From NCBI RefSeq assembly GCF_030148435.1, contig NZ_JASBTN010000040.1, forward strand, positions 40,347-104,346: a stretch of DNA of 64,000 bases, in the 5' to 3' direction. Under the pieces are notes generated by a model. It did not search any database. It worked only from the letters and a program-made list of their open reading frames with translations, and was not told where the DNA came from. The DNA comes from Aliiroseovarius sp. Its GTDB lineage: Bacteria; Pseudomonadota; Alphaproteobacteria; Rhodobacterales; Rhodobacteraceae. Shown in pieces: positions 40,667 through 51,915 of the stretch. Made by a program: the position numbers and the translations under genes. Positions within the stretch are counted from its first letter, which is position 1; each line of letters starts with the position of its first letter.

Positions 40667-41437
40667 ATGAGTGGGATAGTTGCCGAAATCCCGGTTTGGA
40701 TTCTCCTGGCGGCGGGCGGATTTACCCTGCTGGCGGGCTTCGTAAAGGGCGCGGTGGGCTTTGGCATGCCGATGCTGATGATCTCGGGTCTGGCGACGGT
40801 TTTGCCCGGCGAGGTTGCACTTGCGGCATTGATCCTGCCCACGGTGGTTTCGAACCTGTACCAGAGCCTGCGGCAGGGCTGGCGCGTGGCCTTGTCGGCA
40901 ATCCTTCGGTTCCGGGTGTACCTGCTGGTCATGCTCGGGGTTCTGAGTGCCAGCGCGCAACTGGTGACGGTGCTTTCTCCGCGCGCGCTTTTCATTGCCA
41001 TCGGCTTGCCGGTGGTTCTGTTCAGCGTGATGCAGTTGGTCGGCTGGCGACCCAATCTGCGGCCCGAGAACCGGATGCGTGACGAGGCGGCGATTGCCGG
41101 GTTCGCAGGGTTCTTCGGTGGCATGTCCGGGGTCTGGGGGCCACCCACGGTGGCCTATCTGACCGCGATCGACACGCCCAAGGCGGAACAGATGCGGGTG
41201 CAGGGGGTGATCTATGGTCTGGGCGCGGTGGTGCTGGTGGCGGCGCATCTGCGCTCCGGCGTATTCAGTGCCCATACCGCGCCCCTGTCGGTGCTGATGC
41301 TGGCCCCTGCGCTCATCGGCATGGCCGTGGGCACCTGGGCGCATGACCGGATGGACCAGGCCCTGTTCAAGCGGCTGACCCTGGTGGTGCTGGTGCTGGC
41401 GGGTCTGAACCTTTTGCGCAAGGGTCTGATGGGCTGA
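40667..41437 (+). CDS. TauE/SafE-family sulfite/organic anion exporter
   Basis: The 256-residue integral membrane protein has about eight hydrophobic helices and two TauE repeats, each beginning with a G-x-x-x-G-x-G-G-rich helix: LLAGFVKGAVGFGMPMLMISGL, then AGFAGFFGGMSGVWGPPTVAYL. Family members move sulfite, sulfoacetate or related anions; no sulfur gene lies nearby, so the substrate is open. ATG 40667 follows AAAAAGGGCG. It is divergent from mcd across a 200-base gap. Confidence 0.85.
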   Translation: MSGIVAEIPVWILLAAGGFTLLAGFVKGAVGFGMPMLMISGLATVLPGEVALAALILPTVVSNLYQSLRQGWRVALSAILRFRVYLLVMLGVLSASAQLVTVLSPRALFIAIGLPVVLFSVMQLVGWRPNLRPENRMRDEAAIAGFAGFFGGMSGVWGPPTVAYLTAIDTPKAEQMRVQGVIYGLGAVVLVAAHLRSGVFSAHTAPLSVLMLAPALIGMAVGTWAHDRMDQALFKRLTLVVLVLAGLNLLRKGLMG

Positions 41438-41484
41438 CCGGATCGTGACTGCGCGAAACGGCAACATTGCCTTAGGCTCGCCCC

Positions 41485-41835
41485 ATGCGTTGGCTTGTTT
41501 TCCTCCTGATCTCGACCCCGGCCTTGGCTGACCCGTTGCTCGGGCGGTGGGGCACCCCGGCGCAATGTGCGGGGCGTCCGGTCCTCGAAGGCGGCACGCG
41601 TCTGGCCGCTCCGTTCGAAATCGGCCCCGAGTGGCTCAGGCAGGGTGAGGTCTGGTGCAGGCTCACGTGGTTTGACGCTCAGCCGCAGAGCGGCGGGCTG
41701 TTCCGTGCGGCAAGGGCGCTGTGTGGAGAAGATTCCGTGCGGGGTTACAATTTGGGATTCGTGCTGGAAGGCGAAGCGCTGACGATCCTGTGGGACGAGC
41801 GTCTGGTCAACGGGCCGCTCAGGCGGTGTGACTGA
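41485..41835 (+). CDS. Small secreted hypothetical protein
   Basis: The 116-residue product has a Sec signal peptide (MRWLVFLLISTPALA) cleaved near residue 15. The mature part contains four cysteines and a LGRWGTPAQCAGRPVLEGG opening like other small periplasmic proteins of this group. No family recognised. It follows the TauE-like gene by 47 bases and is convergent with the DUF3859 gene. Confidence 0.7.
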   Translation: MRWLVFLLISTPALADPLLGRWGTPAQCAGRPVLEGGTRLAAPFEIGPEWLRQGEVWCRLTWFDAQPQSGGLFRAARALCGEDSVRGYNLGFVLEGEALTILWDERLVNGPLRRCD

Positions 41836-41841
41836 CGTTTT

Positions 41842-42357
41842 CTAGGACAACAGGTCCGGCCCGTCGCAGATGTCGATGTCCTGCGGGAAAAGGGCGGGGG
41901 GAACAACCGTGAACTCGGCGCGGTGCAACTCGGTTGCGCCGTCATAGAGCGTGATCGACCAGTCACCTGGCAGCATTTCATAGCTGTATTCGAACTCCCA
42001 ACCCACGCCGACCAGCCCGTCCGGGGTCTGGTTGGTGAAGAAGCTCTGCTGCGTCACGCCGTCGGGGCCCATCGGCGGATGGGCTGTGACCGCACGGATG
42101 GGCGAGGTGAAAGAGGGGTCGCGCTGCAGCACGACGCCGATATGGATGCCCTTGGCCGCCGGGGCGACGCGGGTCGGGATGACGCGGAGCAAGTGAACAT
42201 CCATCAGGTCGGTGCGCCCTTCAAGGGTGTCCTCTGCCAGCGCGCTGCCGCTGCCGATCACGCCACACAGAAAACCCGACTGGACCGACAGGACCTGCGG
42301 GTTGGCGCCGGCCGCCGCGGGCACCAGCGAAACGAGAAATAGCAGGAGGCGCAACAT
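41842..42357 (-). CDS. Secreted DUF3859-family protein
   Basis: The 171-residue product has a signal peptide (MLRLLLFLVSLVPAAAGA) and a single domain resembling DUF3859: VQSGFLCGVIGSGSALAEDT, HIGVVLQRDPSF, GVGWEFEYSYEMLPGDWSITLYDGATELHRAEFTVV. It is predicted to be an immunoglobulin-like beta-sandwich in the periplasm; its function is unknown. ATG 42357 with GGAAAG upstream gives a proper signal peptide, unlike the 87-codon longer ORF. It lies downstream of pckA. Confidence 0.72.
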   Translation of the reverse strand: MLRLLLFLVSLVPAAAGANPQVLSVQSGFLCGVIGSGSALAEDTLEGRTDLMDVHLLRVIPTRVAPAAKGIHIGVVLQRDPSFTSPIRAVTAHPPMGPDGVTQQSFFTNQTPDGLVGVGWEFEYSYEMLPGDWSITLYDGATELHRAEFTVVPPALFPQDIDICDGPDLLS

Positions 42358-42467
42358 GGGTTTCTTTCCATGGATCATCTGGCGAAAGCGTAACGCGGGA
42401 TGGTGCAGCGGGGAAGGGCGCGCGCGGCAGATGCCCCATGCAAGCAGATCCCGTGCCTCGAATGCAA

Positions 42468-42494
42468 AACGCCCCGGCGCGTGGCCGGGGCGTT
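42468..42494 (-). terminator. Probable terminator of pckA
   Basis: The 11-bp perfect stem AACGCCCCGGC / GCCGGGGCGTT with a 5-nt loop starts 24 bases after the pckA stop, followed on the minus strand by TTGCATT. The U-run is weak but the stem is strong. Confidence 0.7.
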
Positions 42495-42517
42495 CCAGAA
42501 GTCCGATCGTGACGCGA

Positions 42518-44116
<1,599 letters not shown>

Positions 44117-44469
44117 CTGATTTAACTCCTGTCGCCGGCTCTGGTCCTGTCTGCCGGCGTATGGTTTCCACATGAGAGCACGGAGGGCCATATCCGCGCG
44201 CCGGACCTCATGTGAACGAGGACCGGTGGCGTGGCTATAGCACGACGCTTTGATCAGGGAACAGGTCGCAAACGCAAAGTTAGCGATACCAAACCCCTGT
44301 TTGCGCAACCAATCGGAACGGAAAGTGAGGCATATTAGTCATTATTTTCCGATTTCGGGTGCTCAATAGCCGCAGTCGGGGCTTGATTCGCACTATTTTG
44401 TTGATTCCCAAGGCCGAAACCGGAAAAGTGGGGAAAAACATGAAAACGAGCAGTACAAGGAACCCTCAC
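44117..44469. other. 353-base divergent regulatory gap between pckA and chvI
   Basis: No gene is seen. The gap must hold the pckA and chvI promoters. It is AT-richer near chvI (for example attattttccgatttcggg and actattttgttgattccc) and contains the palindrome TTGCGCAA at about 44304. No riboswitch or tRNA is recognised. A longer chvI start at 44440 would shorten the gap. Confidence 0.6.
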
Positions 44470-45174
44470 ATGTCGAGGATCGCATTGGTCGACGACGACA
44501 GGAACATCCTGACGTCGGTCTCCATGACTCTCGAAGCGGAAGGCTTCGAAGTTGAAACCTACAATGACGGGCAAAGCGCGCTGGACGCGTTCAATCACCG
44601 CCTGCCGGACATGGCTGTCCTGGACATCAAGATGCCGCGCATGGACGGGATGGACCTGTTGCAGCGTCTGCGGCAAAAGACGTCGACCCTGCCGGTGATC
44701 TTTCTCACTTCCAAGGATGACGAGATCGACGAGGTGCTGGGCCTGCGCATGGGCGCGGATGATTACGTCAAGAAGCCGTTTTCGCAGCGCCTTCTGGTTG
44801 AACGCATCCGCTCGCTTCTGCGCCGCCAGGAAGTGATCGCCAATGACGAAATCGGCCAGGTCGAGGAAAGCAAGACCATGGTGCGCGGCGATCTGGCGAT
44901 GGACCCGCTGCGTCACGCCGTGACCTGGAAGGGGCAGGACGTGTCCCTGACAGTGACCGAATTCCTGCTGTTGCAGGCGCTGGCGACACGTCCCGGGTTC
45001 GTCAAGAGCCGCGATCAGCTGATGGATGTGGCCTATGACGACGACATCTATGTCGACGACCGCACCATCGACAGCCACATCAAGCGGCTTCGCAAGAAGA
45101 TGCGTGGCGCGGATTCCGAGTTCTCGGCAATTGAGACGCTCTACGGGATCGGCTACAGATACAACGAGGAATAA
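44470..45174 (+). CDS. chvI: Response regulator ChvI
   Basis: The 234-residue OmpR/PhoB-class regulator has receiver residues ALVDDDRN (Asp8-10), phospho-acceptor Asp52 in [12 protein letters not shown], and FLTSKDD and DDYVKKPFS with the conserved Thr and Lys. The C-terminal winged-helix domain is [24 protein letters not shown] with [14 protein letters not shown]. With ChvG it controls envelope, acid and metabolic genes in alphaproteobacteria. ATG 44470 has AAGGA upstream; ATG 44440 would add ten residues. It is followed by chvG 34 bases later. Confidence 0.95.
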   Translation: MSRIALVDDDRNILTSVSMTLEAEGFEVETYNDGQSALDAFNHRLPDMAVLDIKMPRMDGMDLLQRLRQKTSTLPVIFLTSKDDEIDEVLGLRMGADDYVKKPFSQRLLVERIRSLLRRQEVIANDEIGQVEESKTMVRGDLAMDPLRHAVTWKGQDVSLTVTEFLLLQALATRPGFVKSRDQLMDVAYDDDIYVDDRTIDSHIKRLRKKMRGADSEFSAIETLYGIGYRYNEE

Positions 45175-45208
45175 CCCGTAACGAACGGGGGAAAATCTGG
45201 AAAGCAAA

Positions 45209-46954
45209 GTGCGAGATACGGTGCGAGATACAAAGTCCTCCGGCTCGGGCGTGGTATTGGGCGAGGACTGGGTCGCGCCCCAGAGCGCGGTGGACAGCGC
45301 GCTGCGTGCACGGCGCGAGCGGCGCGGGGTGATTTCGATCAACCGCTCGCCCCTGGCGCGCAAGATCATCACGTTCAACCTTCTTGGCATGATCGTCATG
45401 GTGGCCGGGGTTCTGTATCTGAACCCGTTCCGTGACAGTCTGGTCTTTCAGCGTGAAACGGCCCTTGTGGCCGAGGCTCAGCTAGTCGCCGACATGTTCG
45501 AAGCCACGCGTGCCCTGGGGCAGCTTGCCGGCACCGGCGCGGTGTCCGGGGGGGAGCTTGCTCGGGCCGAAACGGGGAATGTGGACCCGGCGGCACTTCT
45601 GGCCAACCTCGATCTGTCGCCCGGGGTCGAGGCGTTCGTCTTCGATCGTTCCGAGGCGCTGATTGGCACCACGATGGGTCAGGAACGCGCCGCGCCGGCC
45701 CCGGTCGAGGGGCTGGAACGCGATGGGCGTTCCACCATCATCACCGACCTGCTGAACCGGGTGTGGGAGGGGATATCGTCGCTTGTCGACTCGGGTGAAC
45801 CGGTGCCCTCCGGGGTGGATGCGGAAGGTCAGGCACGCTCTCTTGTCCGTGCCGCACTCTCTGGCACGACCCAGGTATCGACCGGCGTGGACGGGACCGG
45901 CAGCACGGTCTTCTCGGTGGCGACGCCGATCCTCGTTGAGGGCCGCGCGGTGGGCGCCGTCGCGCTGACCAGCGCCTCGGGCGAGCTGGACGCCCTGGTG
46001 CGCAGCGAACGTGAGCAGGTGTTGCAGATGTTCGTCATTGCGATCCTGGTGTCGATCGGTTTGAGCCTGGTTCTGGCATCGACCATTGCCAACCCGCTGT
46101 CGGATCTGGCCGCCGCCGCCGAGCTGGGGCGCGACAAGAACACCAAAAGGGTCAATCCGGGCCGGGTCCGCATCCCGGACCTGGCGGGCCGCCCGGACGA
46201 GATCGGGCGGCTTTCGACCGCCCTGCGCGGCATGGTCGCGGCGCTCTACGACAGGATCGACGCGAACGAACAATTCGCCGCCGACGTGGCGCATGAGATC
46301 AAGAACCCGCTGGCCAGCCTGCGCTCGGCCATCGGCACGCTGCGTTTTGCCAAGCGCGATGACCAGCGCGAGAAGCTGTTGGACGTGATCGACCACGATG
46401 TGCGCCGCCTTGACCGTCTGGTCAGCGACATCTCCAACGCCTCGCGGCTGGACAGCGAGCTGGTGAAGGAGGATGAAGAGGCCTTCGACCTTCTCAAGAT
46501 GCTGCGCAATCTGACCGAATACCTGGGCAACGAAGCGTCGGAGAAGGGCGTGGACTTCATCACCGACCTGCCGCCCGATCCGGTCGTCATCCAGGGGCTC
46601 GAAGCGCGGCTGGCGCAGGTTTTCGTCAACCTGATCACCAATGCGCTGAGCTTTTGCGACGACGGCGACGCGATCCGTGTCTGGGCCCGTCACCGCGAGA
46701 ACCGCGTGCTGATCGTGGTGGAGGACACCGGCCCCGGCATTCCCGACGAGGCGCTGGCGAAGATCTTCAACCGTTTCTATTCGGAACGGCCCGAGGGGCA
46801 GTTCGGCAACAACTCCGGGCTCGGGCTGGCGATCTCGAAACAGATCGTCGAGGCCCATGGCGGTGTGATCTGGGCCGAGAATATCCGCCCGACAGACACC
46901 GATGTCACCTCGGAACCGCTGGGTGCCCGCTTCGTGGTGGGCCTGCCGCTGTGA
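45209..46954 (+). CDS. chvG: Sensor histidine kinase ChvG
   Basis: The 581-residue membrane kinase has two transmembrane helices (about 51-72 and 271-293) flanking a periplasmic sensor of about 200 residues. A HAMP-like linker follows, then the HisKA site His362 in VAHEIKNPL and a HATPase domain with NLITNALSF, VEDTGPGIPDE and GLGLAISKQIVEAHGG. It phosphorylates ChvI. In rhizobia the pair is held off by ExoR; no exoR is seen here. GTG 45209 is the track start; a second GTG at 45221 is possible. The next gene overlaps its stop (GTGA). Confidence 0.95.
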   Translation: MRDTVRDTKSSGSGVVLGEDWVAPQSAVDSALRARRERRGVISINRSPLARKIITFNLLGMIVMVAGVLYLNPFRDSLVFQRETALVAEAQLVADMFEATRALGQLAGTGAVSGGELARAETGNVDPAALLANLDLSPGVEAFVFDRSEALIGTTMGQERAAPAPVEGLERDGRSTIITDLLNRVWEGISSLVDSGEPVPSGVDAEGQARSLVRAALSGTTQVSTGVDGTGSTVFSVATPILVEGRAVGAVALTSASGELDALVRSEREQVLQMFVIAILVSIGLSLVLASTIANPLSDLAAAAELGRDKNTKRVNPGRVRIPDLAGRPDEIGRLSTALRGMVAALYDRIDANEQFAADVAHEIKNPLASLRSAIGTLRFAKRDDQREKLLDVIDHDVRRLDRLVSDISNASRLDSELVKEDEEAFDLLKMLRNLTEYLGNEASEKGVDFITDLPPDPVVIQGLEARLAQVFVNLITNALSFCDDGDAIRVWARHRENRVLIVVEDTGPGIPDEALAKIFNRFYSERPEGQFGNNSGLGLAISKQIVEAHGGVIWAENIRPTDTDVTSEPLGARFVVGLPL

Positions 46955-47379
46955 CCGCCCCGCAGGGCGAGGTCTTTCATGCGACCACCGTTGCGATAAA
47001 CGGCAAGGGGGTGCTCATCCTGGGGCCCTCCGGCAGCGGCAAGAGCGGCCTTGCTCTGCAGTTGCTGGCGCTGGGCGCGGTGCTGGTGGCCGATGACCGC
47101 AGCCGGGTGATCTGTACGGATGGCAGGTTGATAGCCCATGCGCCGCCCCGCATGGCCGGGGTGATCGAAGCCCGCAATGTCGGGCTGATACGGGTGCCGC
47201 ATGTCAAAACCGCGCCCCTGCACCTGGCCGTGGACATGACCCGGGAGGAGCCCGACCGCCTGCCGCACCCCAAAAGCCTCACGATATCGGGAATGGCGCT
47301 GGACTTGCTCTGGCGGGTTGACGCCCCACATTTTCCAAGTGCCATATGGCAATTGGTAAATGGAGAAGCTGTTCGGTGA
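46951..47379 (+). CDS. hprK: HPr kinase/phosphorylase, short alphaproteobacterial form
   Basis: The 142-residue product keeps only the C-terminal kinase domain of Hpr[31 protein letters not shown], with Walker A at 25-32, and [10 protein letters not shown]. The N-terminal domain of the firmicute enzyme is absent, as is usual in alphaproteobacteria. It phosphorylates a serine of HPr (candidate Ser49 of the HPr encoded below). GTG 46951 overlaps the chvG stop, and the rapZ GTG overlaps its own stop. Confidence 0.92.
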   Translation: MTAPQGEVFHATTVAINGKGVLILGPSGSGKSGLALQLLALGAVLVADDRSRVICTDGRLIAHAPPRMAGVIEARNVGLIRVPHVKTAPLHLAVDMTREEPDRLPHPKSLTISGMALDLLWRVDAPHFPSAIWQLVNGEAVR

Positions 47380-48299
47380 CGGACAAGAACAACAGGAACA
47401 AGGAGGCTAAGGCACAGCGTATCGTGCTTGTGACCGGGGCCTCCGGGGCCGGGCGATCAACGGCAATTCGCGCTTTGGAAGACGTGGGCTACGAGGCGAT
47501 CGACAACCTGCCGATGTCTCTCATCGAACGGCTTCTGGATGGCGCGCCTCTTGATCATCCGCTGGTCCTGGGCATTGACGTGCGCAACCGTGATTTTTCG
47601 GTCGAACGGCTGTTGGAGCTGCTCGACTGGCTGAGGCGCGAAAGCGGCTGGGAGGCAGAGCTTCTGTACCTCGATTGCTCGCGTGACGTTCTGATCCGGC
47701 GCTTTTCCGAAACCCGCCGCCGCCACCCGCTGGCACCTGAAGAGGCGCCGGGGGACGGCATTCTGCGCGAGGTGGAGCTTCTGGCCCCGGTTCGCGCGCG
47801 CGCATCGGTGCTGATCGACACCTCGGAGCTGTCGGTCCACGACCTCAAGGAGGAGGTGCTGCGCTGGCTCGGCAATGGCGGGGCCGAGATGCTGGCTGTC
47901 TCGGTGCAGAGTTTCAGCTACAAACGCGGCATGGCGCGCGGGCTGGATCTGATGTTCGACGCGCGCTTCCTGCGCAACCCGCATTGGGACCCCACCCTGC
48001 GCGCGCTGGATGGCCGCAGCCCCGAGGTCGCGGCCTACGTGGCCGAAGACGCACGCTTCGACGAATTCTTCGATCGGGTGCTCGGCATGGTCGAATTCCT
48101 GTTGCCCGCCTATGGCGAGGAAGGCAAGAGCCACCTGTCGATCGGCTTTGGCTGCACCGGCGGAAAACATCGTTCCGTCGCACTGGCCGAAAAGCTGGCA
48201 AATGCGCTTGCACAGGCTGGCTGGCAGGTGTCAATTAGGCATCGGGAACTGGAACTCCGGGCCGAAGGCCTGCCCGGAACAGCGCAGCAAGCGGGGTAG
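47376..48299 (+). CDS. rapZ: RNase adapter RapZ
   Basis: The 307-residue P-loop protein shows Walker A GASGAGRS (21-28), [21 protein letters not shown], and a C-terminal domain ending [21 protein letters not shown], the RapZ hallmark. In E. coli RapZ senses glucosamine-6-phosphate and guides RNase E to GlmZ; in alphaproteobacteria the role is less defined. GTG 47376 overlaps the hprK stop, so the ten-codon longer track start is not needed. It belongs to the chvIG-hprK-rapZ-EIIA-HPr operon. Confidence 0.95.
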   Translation: MTDKNNRNKEAKAQRIVLVTGASGAGRSTAIRALEDVGYEAIDNLPMSLIERLLDGAPLDHPLVLGIDVRNRDFSVERLLELLDWLRRESGWEAELLYLDCSRDVLIRRFSETRRRHPLAPEEAPGDGILREVELLAPVRARASVLIDTSELSVHDLKEEVLRWLGNGGAEMLAVSVQSFSYKRGMARGLDLMFDARFLRNPHWDPTLRALDGRSPEVAAYVAEDARFDEFFDRVLGMVEFLLPAYGEEGKSHLSIGFGCTGGKHRSVALAEKLANALAQAGWQVSIRHRELELRAEGLPGTAQQAG

Positions 48300-48306
48300 T
48301 GGACGC

Positions 48307-48699
48307 GTGATCGGGATCGTCATTGTCGCACATGGTGGCTTGGCCGGGGAATACCTGGCCGCGGTCGAGCATGTGGTGGGCAGACAGGACGGCATGCGGG
48401 CCATTTCCACGGATGCGGAATGCGACCGGACCGACAAGCGTACGGAAATCCAGGCCGCGGCCGATGCGGTGGACACGGGTGACGGCGTGGTCGTGGTGGT
48501 GGACATGTTCGGCGGCAGCCCGTCGAACCTCTCTCTGCCCGCCTGTTGCAAGAGCGACCGAAAGATTCTCTATGGCGCGAACCTTCCCATGCTTCTGAAG
48601 CTGGCGAAGTCCCGCCACCTGTCCGTGCCCCGCGCCACCGAGGCTGCGTTGAAAGCGGGACGCAAATATATTGACTGTATCGATGGCCCTCAGGAGTAA
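48307..48699 (+). CDS. PTS EIIA component, mannose (Man) family
   Basis: The 130-residue product is an EIIA-Man domain with the phosphorylated His9 in IVIVAHGGLAGEY and VVVVDMFGGSPSNLSLPAC. No EIIB or EIIC is encoded, so it belongs to an incomplete, regulatory PTS rather than a sugar transporter. It would receive phosphate from the HPr encoded 7 bases downstream. GTG 48307 starts the domain directly. Confidence 0.93.
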   Translation: MIGIVIVAHGGLAGEYLAAVEHVVGRQDGMRAISTDAECDRTDKRTEIQAAADAVDTGDGVVVVVDMFGGSPSNLSLPACCKSDRKILYGANLPMLLKLAKSRHLSVPRATEAALKAGRKYIDCIDGPQE

Positions 48700-48706
48700 G
48701 TGACCG

Positions 48707-48985
48707 ATGTCAGACCAGATGATGCGTAAGCTTGAGATCGTGAACGAGAAAGGCCTCCACGCCCGTGCGTCGGCCAAATTCGTTGACGTGGTCGAGAAGC
48801 ATGACGCCTCGGCACGGGTGGAAAAGGACGGGCTGGACGCCGAGGGGGACAGCATCATGGGCCTTTTGATGTTGGCAGCGTCCAAGGGAACGACTATTGA
48901 CGTGCAGACGTCCGGGCCTCAGGCCGCCCAACTGATGGAGGCTCTGGACGCCCTGGTGGCCGACAAGTTCGGCGAAGGCATGTGA
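48707..48985 (+). CDS. ptsH: HPr family phosphocarrier protein
   Basis: The 92-residue product has the HPr histidine site His18 in EKGLHARASAKFVDVV and a second-site serine (Ser49, DSIMGLLML) that HprK could phosphorylate. It passes phosphate from EI to the EIIA upstream; EI (ptsP) is not in the window. It serves the regulatory PTS of alphaproteobacteria. Its stop overlaps the GTG of the acyltransferase gene. Confidence 0.95.
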   Translation: MSDQMMRKLEIVNEKGLHARASAKFVDVVEKHDASARVEKDGLDAEGDSIMGLLMLAASKGTTIDVQTSGPQAAQLMEALDALVADKFGEGM

Positions 48986-49890
48986 AAGACACTCGAGAAG
49001 GCGCAGAATTGGTCGAAAGCACGCAGACATCTGGCACGGGTGACGATGAGCAGGACCGTCAGGCGCAACACTATGACCGCCGCTCTCTGACCTATGCCGA
49101 CAGTTTCGAAAACCCGCTCCAGGCCACCCTTGTGCGGGCGATCGAATGGCTGACCGGCAAGCTGACCATCATCCGCATGGTCCGCAAGCTGGAGCGTCGT
49201 GGGGCGCCGGTGGGTCAGGCCTTCTGGCGCGCCTGTCTGGACGTTATGGGCATCCCGCTTCTGACCCCGCAAGAGCAGCTTGCGAACATCCCCGCCGAAG
49301 GGCCGGTGGTGGTCGTGGCCAACCACCCGCATGGCATGGTCGATGGCATGATCCTGGCTGACCTGATCGGGCGGCGGCGGGACGACTATCGCATCCTGAC
49401 CCGCGCGGTGCTGGACGGGATTGACGAGGTCGCGTCGAGCTACATGATCCCGGTGCCTTTCCCGGATGACAAGGACGCGCAGAAGAAGATGGTCGAGATG
49501 CGCGCCCAGGCCATGGCCCACCTGAGGGCGGGCGGGCTCGTGACCCTGTTCCCCTCGGGGGTGGTGGCCAGCTCCGACACGTTCTTCGGTCCGGCAATCG
49601 AACAGGAATGGAACGTCTTTACCGCCCAGTTGATCCGCCGGTCCGGTGCGCGGGTCGTGCCGATCTTCTTCCCGGGTTCGAACAGCCGCTGGTACCAGAT
49701 CGCCAACCGCCTGTCGGCTACCCTGCGCCAGGCGCTGCTGCTGCACGAGATCGTGCATGCCTGCAACAAGCCCCAAGCCCCCGTCGTCGGCCCGGAGCTG
49801 ACCGCCGCGCAGATGGAGCTTCTGCAGAGCGATCCACGCGGGTTCATGGCCTGGTTGCGCGATCATACCCTACGTCTGGGACGTTCCTGA
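48982..49890 (+). CDS. PlsC-like lysophospholipid acyltransferase family protein
   Basis: The 302-residue product is a glycerolipid acyltransferase-type protein. The catalytic motif appears as VVVANHPHGMVDGMILADL, a variant of the NHx4D box with one extra residue, followed by the substrate-binding VTLFPSGVVASSD segment and RVVPIFFPGSNSRWY. It probably acylates a lysophospholipid or ornithine-lipid precursor. It is membrane-associated but lacks a clear transmembrane helix. GTG 48982 overlaps the HPr stop (GTGA), so it is read with the PTS operon. Confidence 0.82.
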   Translation: MKDTREGAELVESTQTSGTGDDEQDRQAQHYDRRSLTYADSFENPLQATLVRAIEWLTGKLTIIRMVRKLERRGAPVGQAFWRACLDVMGIPLLTPQEQLANIPAEGPVVVVANHPHGMVDGMILADLIGRRRDDYRILTRAVLDGIDEVASSYMIPVPFPDDKDAQKKMVEMRAQAMAHLRAGGLVTLFPSGVVASSDTFFGPAIEQEWNVFTAQLIRRSGARVVPIFFPGSNSRWYQIANRLSATLRQALLLHEIVHACNKPQAPVVGPELTAAQMELLQSDPRGFMAWLRDHTLRLGRS

Positions 49891-49921
49891 TCACGCGGGT
49901 TTCTGCTGTGCCGCGCAGATG

Positions 49922-50797
49922 TCAGCGTGTCGGCACCGGCGTGTCGCCACGATAGTCATAGAAACCGCGTCCGGTCTTGCGGCCCAGCCAGCCGGCTTCG
50001 ACATATTTGGTCAGAAGCGGGCAGGGCCGGTACTTGGTATCGGCCAACCCGTCATGCAATACGTTCATGATTGCAAGACAGGTGTCGAGCCCGATGAAAT
50101 CCGCCAGCTCCAGCGGCCCCATCGGGTGGTTCGCGCCCAGTTTCATCGACTGGTCGATCGAGTTCACGTTGCCCACACCTTCGTAGAGCGTATAGACCGC
50201 TTCGTTGATCATCGGCATCAGGATGCGGTTCACGATGAAGGCGGGGAAATCTTCCGCAGAGGCTGCGGTCTTGTTCAGGCTCTCCACCACGGCCAGGCAG
50301 GCCTTGTAGGTCGGCTCGTCGGTGGCAATGCCGCGAATCAGCTCAACCAGCTGCATCACCGGCACCGGGTTCATGAAGTGGAAGCCCATGAATTTTTCCG
50401 GCCGGTCGGTGCGCGAGGCCAGCCGTGTGATCGAGATCGACGAGGTGTTCGAGGTCAGGATCGTGTCGGGTTTCAGATGCGGGATCAGGTCCTCGAAAAT
50501 GGCCTGTTTCACCGTCTCGCGTTCGGTCGCGGCTTCGATCACCAGGTCGGTCGGCCCCAGGTCGGTCAGGGTCAGCGTGGTGCGGATGCGCCCCAGTGCC
50601 GCGTCGCGGTCCGCCGCGCTGATCGCGTCGCGCGTCACCTGGCGGTCCAGGTTCTTGGCAATGCGCGCTATGGCCGCGTCCAGGCTGTCCTGGCTGATGT
50701 CGTTCAAAAGAACCTCATACCCCGCAACAGCCAGAACATGGGCAATGCCGTTGCCCATCTGGCCTGCTCCGACAACACCAACCGTTTCGATCGCCAT
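49922..50797 (-). CDS. 3-hydroxybutyryl-CoA dehydrogenase
   Basis: The 291-residue product has an N-terminal NAD-binding motif (VGVVGAGQMGNGIAHVLAVAGYEVLLND), the catalytic histidine in MGFHFMNPVPVMQLVELI, and a C-terminal helical domain ending EAGWLGRKTGRGFYDY. It interconverts acetoacetyl-CoA and 3-hydroxybutyryl-CoA, as in PHB turnover and the ethylmalonyl-CoA pathway. ATG 50797 follows GAAAGGGAAA. It lies downstream of the ETF genes on the same strand but with the DUF6473 gene between, so the operon is broken here. Confidence 0.93.
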   Translation of the reverse strand: MAIETVGVVGAGQMGNGIAHVLAVAGYEVLLNDISQDSLDAAIARIAKNLDRQVTRDAISAADRDAALGRIRTTLTLTDLGPTDLVIEAATERETVKQAIFEDLIPHLKPDTILTSNTSSISITRLASRTDRPEKFMGFHFMNPVPVMQLVELIRGIATDEPTYKACLAVVESLNKTAASAEDFPAFIVNRILMPMINEAVYTLYEGVGNVNSIDQSMKLGANHPMGPLELADFIGLDTCLAIMNVLHDGLADTKYRPCPLLTKYVEAGWLGRKTGRGFYDYRGDTPVPTR

Positions 50798-50957
50798 GGA
50801 TTTCCCTTTCGTAAGTTGCTCACACCCTATGCGGCAGTGCGGCATGGGTGCAAGGGTTAAGCGGGGGTTTGGAAAGCAGAACGAATTGTAAGTTTAGCTC
50901 TTCCTCAAGCTTTCGCTGCGAATCTCGGATTCGGGTGAATTAGAAGGAGTGGGTGGA

Positions 50958-51785
50958 ATGGTCTATCAGAACCTGGGCAGGGGAGCCCTTGACTATTATC
51001 CGTGCCGGTATGGAAAATCCAAACTGCTGCTGCGTGGGCCGAAGCGCAAGCTCGACGGGCCATACGTGGCGGTTCTGGGGGGCACCGAGACCTATGGAAA
51101 ATTCGTCACACGCCCCTTTCCGCAACAAATTGAAGAGATGCTGGACCACAGGGTCGTGAACTTCGGATGCGTCAATGCCGGCATCGACGTTTACGTCAAT
51201 GACCGGACAATCCTGGAGGCTGCCAGCAAGGCCGCCGTGACCGTGGTGCAGTTGACCGGGGCGCAGAACCTGTCGAACCGGTTCTATGCGGTGCACCCGC
51301 GGCGCAACGACCGGTTCTTGCGCGCCTCGAATCTGTTGAAGACGATCTACCGCGATGTCGATTTCACCGAATTCAGTTTCACGCGCCACCTGCTGACCAG
51401 CCTGCACAGGGTGAGCCCCGACAGGTTTGCCATGGTTGAACAGGAATTGAAGGAAGCCTGGGTTGCGCGGATGAAGACACTGATTTCGAAGATCGACGGC
51501 AAGATCGTGCTTCTGTGGATGGCCGATCACGCGCCCGCAGGCAGCGAAAGCAGTTCCATCCAGGGTTCGGATCCGCTGTTCGTGGGGGGCGAAATGATCA
51601 ATGAGTTGCGCCCCTTTGTCACCGACGTGGTCGAGGTCCGGGTGACTCAGGCGGAAATCGAAGCCGGGCACGAAGGCATGGTCTACTCCGAACTGGAAGA
51701 GCCCGCCGCGCGGGCCATGTTGGGCACCGTGGCCCATGCGCGGGCGGCGGACAGTTTGGAAGCGGCGCTGCGCCCGCATCTGTAG
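50958..51785 (+). CDS. DUF6473-family protein (SGNH-hydrolase-like pattern)
   Basis: The 275-residue product belongs to a group known from Rhodobacteraceae as DUF6473. It starts [28 protein letters not shown] and then [14 protein letters not shown], with [14 protein letters not shown]; this spacing recalls the GDSx and GxxN blocks of SGNH hydrolases, though the nucleophile Ser is not evident (Gly-Thr-Glu instead). Function unknown. ATG 50958 has AAGGAG eight bases upstream, preferred over GTG 50949. It is inserted between 3-hydroxybutyryl-CoA dehydrogenase and the etf genes in the opposite direction. Confidence 0.68.
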   Translation: MVYQNLGRGALDYYPCRYGKSKLLLRGPKRKLDGPYVAVLGGTETYGKFVTRPFPQQIEEMLDHRVVNFGCVNAGIDVYVNDRTILEAASKAAVTVVQLTGAQNLSNRFYAVHPRRNDRFLRASNLLKTIYRDVDFTEFSFTRHLLTSLHRVSPDRFAMVEQELKEAWVARMKTLISKIDGKIVLLWMADHAPAGSESSSIQGSDPLFVGGEMINELRPFVTDVVEVRVTQAEIEAGHEGMVYSELEEPAARAMLGTVAHARAADSLEAALRPHL

Positions 51786-51868
51786 CTGGCGGAGGCGAGA
51801 CACAGGACCGGTGCCGGCAGGGCCAATCTAGTGTAAAGAGTAGGGGGCCGGTTGCCCCGCCGCAAAAG

Positions 51869-51896
51869 GAAAGGCCCGCCGATTGGCGGGCCTTTC
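51869..51896. terminator. Bidirectional terminator between the DUF6473 gene and etfA
   Basis: A 12-bp perfect stem GAAAGGCCCGCC / GGCGGGCCTTTC with a 4-nt loop lies between convergent genes. U-rich flanks are present on the minus side (TTCCTTTTG). Confidence 0.85.
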
Positions 51897-51915
51897 GCAT
51901 TCTGTCTGACCGTGC

